From contig OX344749.2 of NCBI GenBank assembly GCA_947034885.2, positions 38,965,682 through 39,029,681 of the forward strand: a stretch of 64,000 bases of DNA. Reading direction: 5' to 3'. The notes beneath the pieces were generated by a model. That model saw only the letters and a program-made list of their open reading frames with translations, had not been told where the DNA came from and made no database searches. Source of the DNA: Thuidium tamariscinum. Its lineage: Eukaryota > Streptophyta > Bryopsida > Hypnales > Thuidiaceae. This document shows, in pieces, positions 58,741-64,000 of this stretch. The first letter of the stretch is position 1, and every line of letters starts with the position of its first letter. The translations under genes were made by a program, and so were the position numbers.

Positions 58741-60092
58741 GCAACCAAATTTTGTTTGAAGAGCATCTGCAGTTCTGCACTGACAAATGGAGTGATAGAG
58801 GACTTGGCATGTTCCTTGCTGCCTGCAAGGCCCTGCTTCTTAATTGGGCCCCCATAGGAAGACGTTGGAAATTGAAACAAGGTAGTGCACTCCTTTCCAA
58901 TCACAACTCCCCTCTTCTTAGAGTCTAGGTTGTTCTATTTCAAAGCATAAGAGGTGGGAGTAACAAGTGCATTATGATGCATTATGAGCCCACCTGTTGA
59001 TTTCTTCTAAATTTCCTCACCAACCTATGGTCAGAATTAGACAAACATATATAATAAGAACAAGTTTTCTTAGAACTCGATGAAAAAAATTCACAATAAT
59101 TTTGTTCTTGGGCAAAAAATGAAATAAAAAGTCAAATTTTGTCTTAAATCTATTTATCTACACAAAGAAATTGTTTCCCCCACCAAACCTAGTTGGTGGC
59201 TATGTTGAATTTCTTAAGTTGTTAGAAATAGGTTGTAAGTTTCTTAGTAGTCAAAGAACATGAATTCCAATGCATAAAGCAAATAGAATTGAGTGAAGTA
59301 GGTGATGCGTCACTAAGCAAGTGTCTAGAGACAATATTTACATACTAAGGTAATTACATCTAAAATCACACATTACAAATTCTTGCCTAAAATGTACTCT
59401 CACTATTTATAAGAGTCTATGATCGCTTTTAGGGACACCTATTTTCAACACTTTAGAATTTGTAGTTTATTTATAAAGTGTCCAAAAAATGTATACTAAA
59501 GGAACCTAAAATATCTTTTTAATTACCAACACAACTCCTCAAAAGTTTTTTGATATATTAATGAGAAATATACTAAATTACTTATTTGTGCAATTTTAGG
59601 TGTAGCTACCATATCAGGCTCTCTATAGAAGGGGTCAGGGCTCCAAAACTAAGAGCTCTTTTACAATTTTTTTCATGAACTTTGAGCTAGGTCTTATAGA
59701 GTAGAACTTCTCTAACTTGACCCTTTGGAAGCTAATAAACCTCTATAAGCCAATGTATTAGACTAGTCCCCGACTAGGCCACATTGCAAATTAAAGCTTA
59801 CAACTAAATCTAATCCTCAATAAGCCGCTAAACCTTTATAAGCCAATGCATTAGATTGGTTCCAAACCAATTGAGTTAGAGAAGTTCTACTAAAGAAGTG
59901 GGGCAAAGATCAAATGTGATGGGCCTCACTACTTAGAATTTAAAGAACAAAGTTTGAAGAAGTTGGACAAATTCCAAAAATCCTAAATTATTTAATTGTA
60001 TTATCTATGGAACTCTCCTCAAAGCCAAACCATTTATTAGACCAACATTCTATGTTCTAGTACAATGATGCAAGTATACGAGCACATGAGCC

Positions 60093-60096
<4 letters not shown>
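58741..60096. other. intergenic DNA without a recognised gene
   Basis: 58760-58990 is moderately GC-rich and may be a coding fragment (CTGACAAATGGAGTGATAG), but no family was recognised. The rest is AT-rich. Confidence 0.4.

Positions 60097-60149
<53 letters not shown>
60097..60149. repeat. (AT)n microsatellite
   Basis: About 26 AT dinucleotides. The plus-strand open frame through it is an Ile-Tyr artefact. Confidence 0.95.
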
Positions 60150-60151
<2 letters not shown>

Positions 60152-60241
60152 TACACTACCACCATTGAAGGTGCTTATATGATAAACACCTATAATATAA
60201 GTAACTACAATATAAATACACCATCATCAAAGAAGATTTCT

Positions 60242-60504
60242 TTAACCCCTAAAGTATTGAACAACATTTTTTGGCAACATAGCAATTTTGGGCAGCTCGC
60301 TACGAGAGGAGTTTTTATTTATTTTTCTTTGAAATTTTCACACAAGAAGTAACCGAGGAGTAGCTTTAAGGCCCAACAATTTTCATAACTTTTGACTTTG
60401 TGGTTAAAAAGTTATGGCATGATATGTCATTTTGTTTGCTTGGTGGACAACCCGGGCAGTTGAAAAAACTTCTTTAAAAAAAAGTTTAGGGCTTTAAGGG
60501 TTAA
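60242..60504. mobile_element. TTAA-flanked MITE, family B copy 3 (complete)
   Basis: TTAACCCCTAAAGTATTG at the left and GGGCTTTAAGGGTTAA at the right, 263 bp. The body matches 14833-15152 in reverse orientation and the left half of 56175-56762. Confidence 0.8.
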
Positions 60505-60599
60505 TAAAGAAATTTATACTATAGGCTTGACTTTAGGTATATAGTCTTCTAGATTCATCACCTTACACTCCTATGTTCACATAATACTTAACAACCCTT

Positions 60600-60870
60600 G
60601 GCTTGGTAGACATGCTCTAAGGTAGGAGGTCTATAAAGCACTTGGGCTCTATAATCTTTTTCTAATGTAGAGGTACATTTTACTTTCTCATTACACATGT
60701 TATATAAAAATAGTATACATTTAATGATGGGGAAGGCTTGTAGTGATCCCCGGTTTCCAACTTGAGAAATTCCTGAGTAATTTCATAAAATCCTCCAAAA
60801 ACATTTGAAACAACTTGAATTTAATGCCAATTCCATTTTGATCTTTTGTTTTGACATGGTCCTTAATGGG
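60600..60870. repeat. family F arm fragment
   Basis: TCTAAGGTAGGAGGTC near 60618, a TACATTT pair, and the AACAACTTGAATTTAATGCCAATTCC block correspond to a diverged right-arm-type sequence of the 57908-58736 element. Confidence 0.5.
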
Positions 60871-61144
60871 TTAAAGGAAAGGAACTTACCTAGCACTTGA
60901 AACCACTTGTGGCCACTGCACCACCAACTCCTGCGTTGTTGCCAAATTATTTAGAGTTTCAAGTACCATTGAGGTGTGCATGACGGGAAGAGACACACCT
61001 TAAAAAAGGGGGGATGTGAATGCAAATGGCATATCCCGTTGCAGTGCCTGGTTGAGGATGCTCCAAGGGAAATTGCCTTGCCCAGCAGGAGGAAATGAAA
61101 CTGAATCAGACAAACCAAACCCGAGAATCTGAGGAAGTTGTGTA
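60871..61144. other. intergenic DNA, moderately GC-rich
   Basis: Open on the minus strand over 60951-61169 without recognisable similarity. No gene called. Confidence 0.35.
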
Positions 61145-61421
61145 AGGTGGGTACACCTAAAAGCGCCACTTACTCTTACTGTGCCTAGTTCTTGTTATCA
61201 TGCTATTCAGATTTTTATACTAACAGTCTTGTTGGCGAGTGAAAGCATGTTCCAACGCACCAAAGAACAGAGGATTTGGATACCATATGCCAAAGTTATT
61301 AACAGTCAAAGTCTGTTTCTGAAAGCGCCATCTACAGTCTGAGTACATGACTGATTTTGGAAATGTATGCACATTGTAGATGGCACTTTAAGGTCAGGTG
61401 CCATTTGGGGTGTACCTACCT
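61145..61421. mobile_element. TA-flanked MITE, family D copy 1
   Basis: TA-AGGTGGGTACACCTAAAAG at the left and GGGGTGTACCTACCT-TA at the right, 277 bp. Internal inverted repeats GCGCCATCTACAG / TGTAGATGGCAC lie in the right half. It is highly similar to 61952-62224. Confidence 0.88.
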
Positions 61422-61424
61422 TAC

Positions 61425-61951
61425 AATACAATTATGCTGTCCTCTGGTGCTTGAAGTCCAAGAGCCCTTCCCAAGTTCCAAAGTCATGATTCATGAATGA
61501 GTCAGGGGCATTCCATCGGTCCACTTTGGCTTTGCATCCACTTCTCAAAGTGGATGCAAGCCAGGGTGGGTGGAATTCAGTGCAGCCCTGTTGGGCTGCT
61601 CCCCAAACCAACCAACTGACCAGCTGCAGAAGAAAACGGAACGTTCAAAGTGGCAAGCGAAGTTACTCACAAGTTAAGGTATGCGGCTCTGAAAGCAACC
61701 CGGCTCTAAATGCGACCTGTAACAGATAGGTACATTTTGTTTTCTTCAGTGTACAAATAGTGTACATTTCAATAGGGGTTGCTTTAAGAAATCACAACAT
61801 TTCAACTTCAAATTTTTTTTAACTAATTCAAAAGAGAGGTCCAAAATATACTTGGGTTGGATGCCAATTCCATTTATCTTCCTATGAAAATTTACTGAAA
61901 ATTGTTTACAAATGTAATCAACTCTTAAAAGGTCACTTTACGATGACAATA
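61425..61951. other. unidentified GC-richer block plus family F right arm
   Basis: 61440-61690 is open on the plus strand (61493-61729), unrecognised. 61690-61945 matches the right arm of family F (GTACATTTCAA, TTTCAACTTCAAATTTT, TTGGGTTGGATGCCA) and is interrupted at its end by family D copy 2. Confidence 0.5.
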
Positions 61952-62224
61952 AGGTAGGTACACCCAAAAGCGCCACTTATTCATATTGTGCCTAGTTCCT
62001 GTTATTAGCTAGTTCAGATTTTTATGCAGTCTTGTTGGCAAGTGAAAACATGTTCCAACGCACTAAAGCACGCAGGATTTGGATACCGTATGCAGAAGTT
62101 ATTAATGGTCAAAGTCTGTTTCTGAAAGCGCCATCTACAGCCTCTGAACATGACTGATTTTGGAAATGTATGTGCACTGTAGATGGCGCTTTTAGGAACA
62201 GGGCGCTTTTGGGTGTACCTACCT
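61952..62224. mobile_element. TA-flanked MITE, family D copy 2
   Basis: TA-AGGTAGGTACACCCAAAAG at the left and TTTTGGGTGTACCTACCT-TA at the right, 273 bp, with almost perfect termini. The body is highly similar to copy 1 in direct orientation. It is inserted at the end of a family F arm. Confidence 0.9.
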
Positions 62225-62359
62225 TACCTTATGGTTCTGTCACCAAACAAGAATAACGTAGTGTTGGTCATGGAAAAAGGAAAGGCTCCTGAAGGCCACC
62301 AGTGAGGTTCAATTCTCCCTCTCCTGCTTGGGAATTTGGGATGTATGGGAGGAGGTCCA

Positions 62360-62650
62360 GAAAGTTCCCATCTAAGCTGAAACTAAATTCTGGGGAGGTG
62401 AAACTTGTTCAATAAATTTTCTGTAAATTTTCCTTGAACATCAAGTGGAATTGGCATCTAACCCAAGTTGTTTCATATTTTTTTGAGCTTTATGGAATTA
62501 ATCATGAAATTTTGAAATCAAAATGGAATAGAGCTCTAGAACTACCTACCCCTTCAAATGTACATTGTTTGTACATTCCTATAAAGATGAAAAAGAAGAA
62601 TGTACAAACAATGTACATTTTGAGAAGATGGGCAGTTTTAGGGTCTAAGT
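62360..62650. repeat. family F left arm
   Basis: AAGCTGAAACTAAATTCTGG, TTTTCCTTGAACATCAAGTG, AACCCAAGTTGTTTCATATT and AATGTACATTGTTTGTACAT match the left arm of 57908-58736. With the right arm at 61690-61945 it brackets family D copy 2 in an outside-in arrangement. Confidence 0.7.
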
Positions 62651-62677
62651 GTTTTTCAAGCCTGGCCTCCTCCCTTA

Positions 62678-62989
62678 AGGTGGGTATCTCCAAAATTGCC
62701 ACTTTAGCTACGGTGCCTAGTTGTTATCATTGTTGTTGTCATTGTTGTCATTGTTGTTATTACTAAATTGTCCAAATATTCATGTTTTTCTTCTTAGGAA
62801 GTAAAAGGAGGTTTCAACACACCCAAGGACGCAACATTTTGATACCATATGCAAAAGTTATGAAGGAACAAAGTTTGGTTGTAAACAAAGTTCTTCCATA
62901 TACTTAGGTACATATATAATTGATTTTGGCAATGTACATAAAGTGAAGATGGTGGCTTAGGGACGATAGTGCATTTGGGGGAAGTACCT
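62678..62989. mobile_element. TA-flanked MITE, family D copy 3 (diverged)
   Basis: TTA-AGGTGGGTATCTCCAAAAT at the left and GGGGGAAGTACCT-TA at the right. Shared blocks are GGTGCCTAGTTGTTATC, CCAACACACCCAAGG-like, and GATACCATATGCAAAAGTTAT. A GTT/GTC trinucleotide run near 62722-62763 expanded inside it. Confidence 0.7.
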
Positions 62990-63501
62990 TATTTTACTAA
63001 ACTAAAGCTATGTACTTATCCAAGCCTGAAAGAAAATCTTAGAATCTATTTTGTAGCATTTTCATTTTAGGAAAGTTGACCAATATCCAATACAATTACA
63101 TTCAAAGAGCTCAAGGAAAAAGATTGGATGAGAGATTTTGTAATTTTTCATCTTGTTGTACTCTTTTGAGATTATTTAATCCCTTGAGGACTGTGCATTC
63201 AAATTTCTAACAAAAGTAGAATGCAAATACATCCCAAGCAAAAAAATGCATTTTTTCATCCATCAATTTCTTTGAAGATTCTTGTATTAGTCCTTTAATG
63301 TTTGTATGGTATACTAGATAGTGAAGACTTTCTTTTCTTCTAATATTCTAAAATTCAAAAGATACCGGCAAGTCTAATTCCAAAGTTGATTTTCTTAGTC
63401 CAAAAATGATCCTACAAAAATAAATCAAATTTAAATTTAAATTATTTTTAAAATAAGAAATATAAATATAAATATAAATATCCCTACAATAAAAAATGAA
63501 C
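62990..63501. other. AT-rich intergenic DNA with a lone TTAA terminus
   Basis: TTAATCCCTTGAGGACT at 63179 resembles the inferred ends of the large piggyBac candidate, but no partner end was found before the window stops. Confidence 0.45.
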
Positions 63502-63870
63502 ATTTTAGCTCCTAAAGGACCAAGTTCCATTCTTTGACAACATAGAAAATTTGGACAACTCACTACAAATGAAGGGTTTGTTTGTTTTGTTTTTTAAATT
63601 TTTTATGTAGAGGGACATGGAATATCCTTAATGAAAAACCATTTTCATAAATTTTGATTACATGGTTCAAAAGTTATTGTATAATATGTTTTTCTTCACC
63701 ATTGTTCAAGTAAAATTTTTAAAATGACTATATATTTTCAAAAACAAAAATTTGAAACTAGTTTTTTAGATTTATATATACATAATTATGTGGGAACCTT
63801 TGAATCATTCCATTTTGAATAATGAAGTGAAAGTATCAAGAGTTTTATTTTGCAGGCAATTATGGATTGA
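63502..63870. mobile_element. family B relic at the window edge
   Basis: CTCCTAAAGGACCAAGTTCC (TTAA decayed to TTAG), GACAACATAGAAAATTTGG, then AAAAGTTATTGTATAATATG and GGGAACCTTTGAATCATTCC follow the order of 56175-56560. The right end is not evident. Confidence 0.65.
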
Positions 63871-64000
63871 CTACTCTAAAAATGAGGGGGATTACTCTTT
63901 GGGGATTTTGTATATTATGTGCGATAAACGGATTTTTTGACCCCCTATTAATTTTTTTAATAAACTATAAAATCAACCTACAATTTTGAACATTAATTGA

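Noticed and set aside
60065-60352. 95-codon plus-strand ORF
   Set aside because: Half of it is an Ile-Tyr run from the (AT)n microsatellite and the rest is the family B MITE.

Overview
The window looks like nuclear DNA of a plant-lineage (streptophyte) eukaryote. Four intron-rich genes, all on the minus strand with canonical GT-AG introns, sit in long AT-rich gene-free stretches filled with decayed DNA transposons. The plant-type O-fucosyltransferase and plant-like fumarylacetoacetase point to a green plant. The glutamate dehydrogenase is instead of the long animal/GLUD type, which makes me lean (inference only) towards a non-seed lineage such as a bryophyte, fern ally or charophyte. I cannot name the species.

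Layout. 1.0-6.2 kb: a 5-exon O-fucosyltransferase with a MITE in its last intron. 7-20 kb: tandem repeats and nested MITEs. 20.5-27.3 kb: a complete 14-exon fumarylacetoacetase with a Stowaway-like MITE in its last intron. 28-35 kb: AT-rich, essentially geneless. 36.0-38.3 kb: a 6-exon COPI-associated/TVP15-like Golgi membrane protein. 39.3-44.8 kb: a 13-coding-exon mitochondrial-type glutamate dehydrogenase with a separate 5' leader exon and a tandem-repeat intron. 45-64 kb: a transposon graveyard containing a decayed piggyBac transposase, many small inverted-repeat elements, microsatellites and GC islands of unknown content.

I rebuilt all four genes exon by exon. In each, every splice phase closes, giving full-length products of 547, 431, 225 and 528 residues. 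They do not form a pathway or operon. Two are amino-acid catabolism enzymes (tyrosine and glutamate); two are Golgi/secretory proteins.

The most distinctive feature is a set of related non-autonomous elements flanked by TTAA with ends starting CCC(C)T, in several size classes, in the same window as a stop-riddled piggyBac-type transposase. Elements that start AGGTAG next to TA, CACTA-type MITEs with perfect 3-bp target duplications, and a Mutator-like family with 9-10 bp duplications accompany them. No tRNA, rRNA or CRISPR array was recognised.
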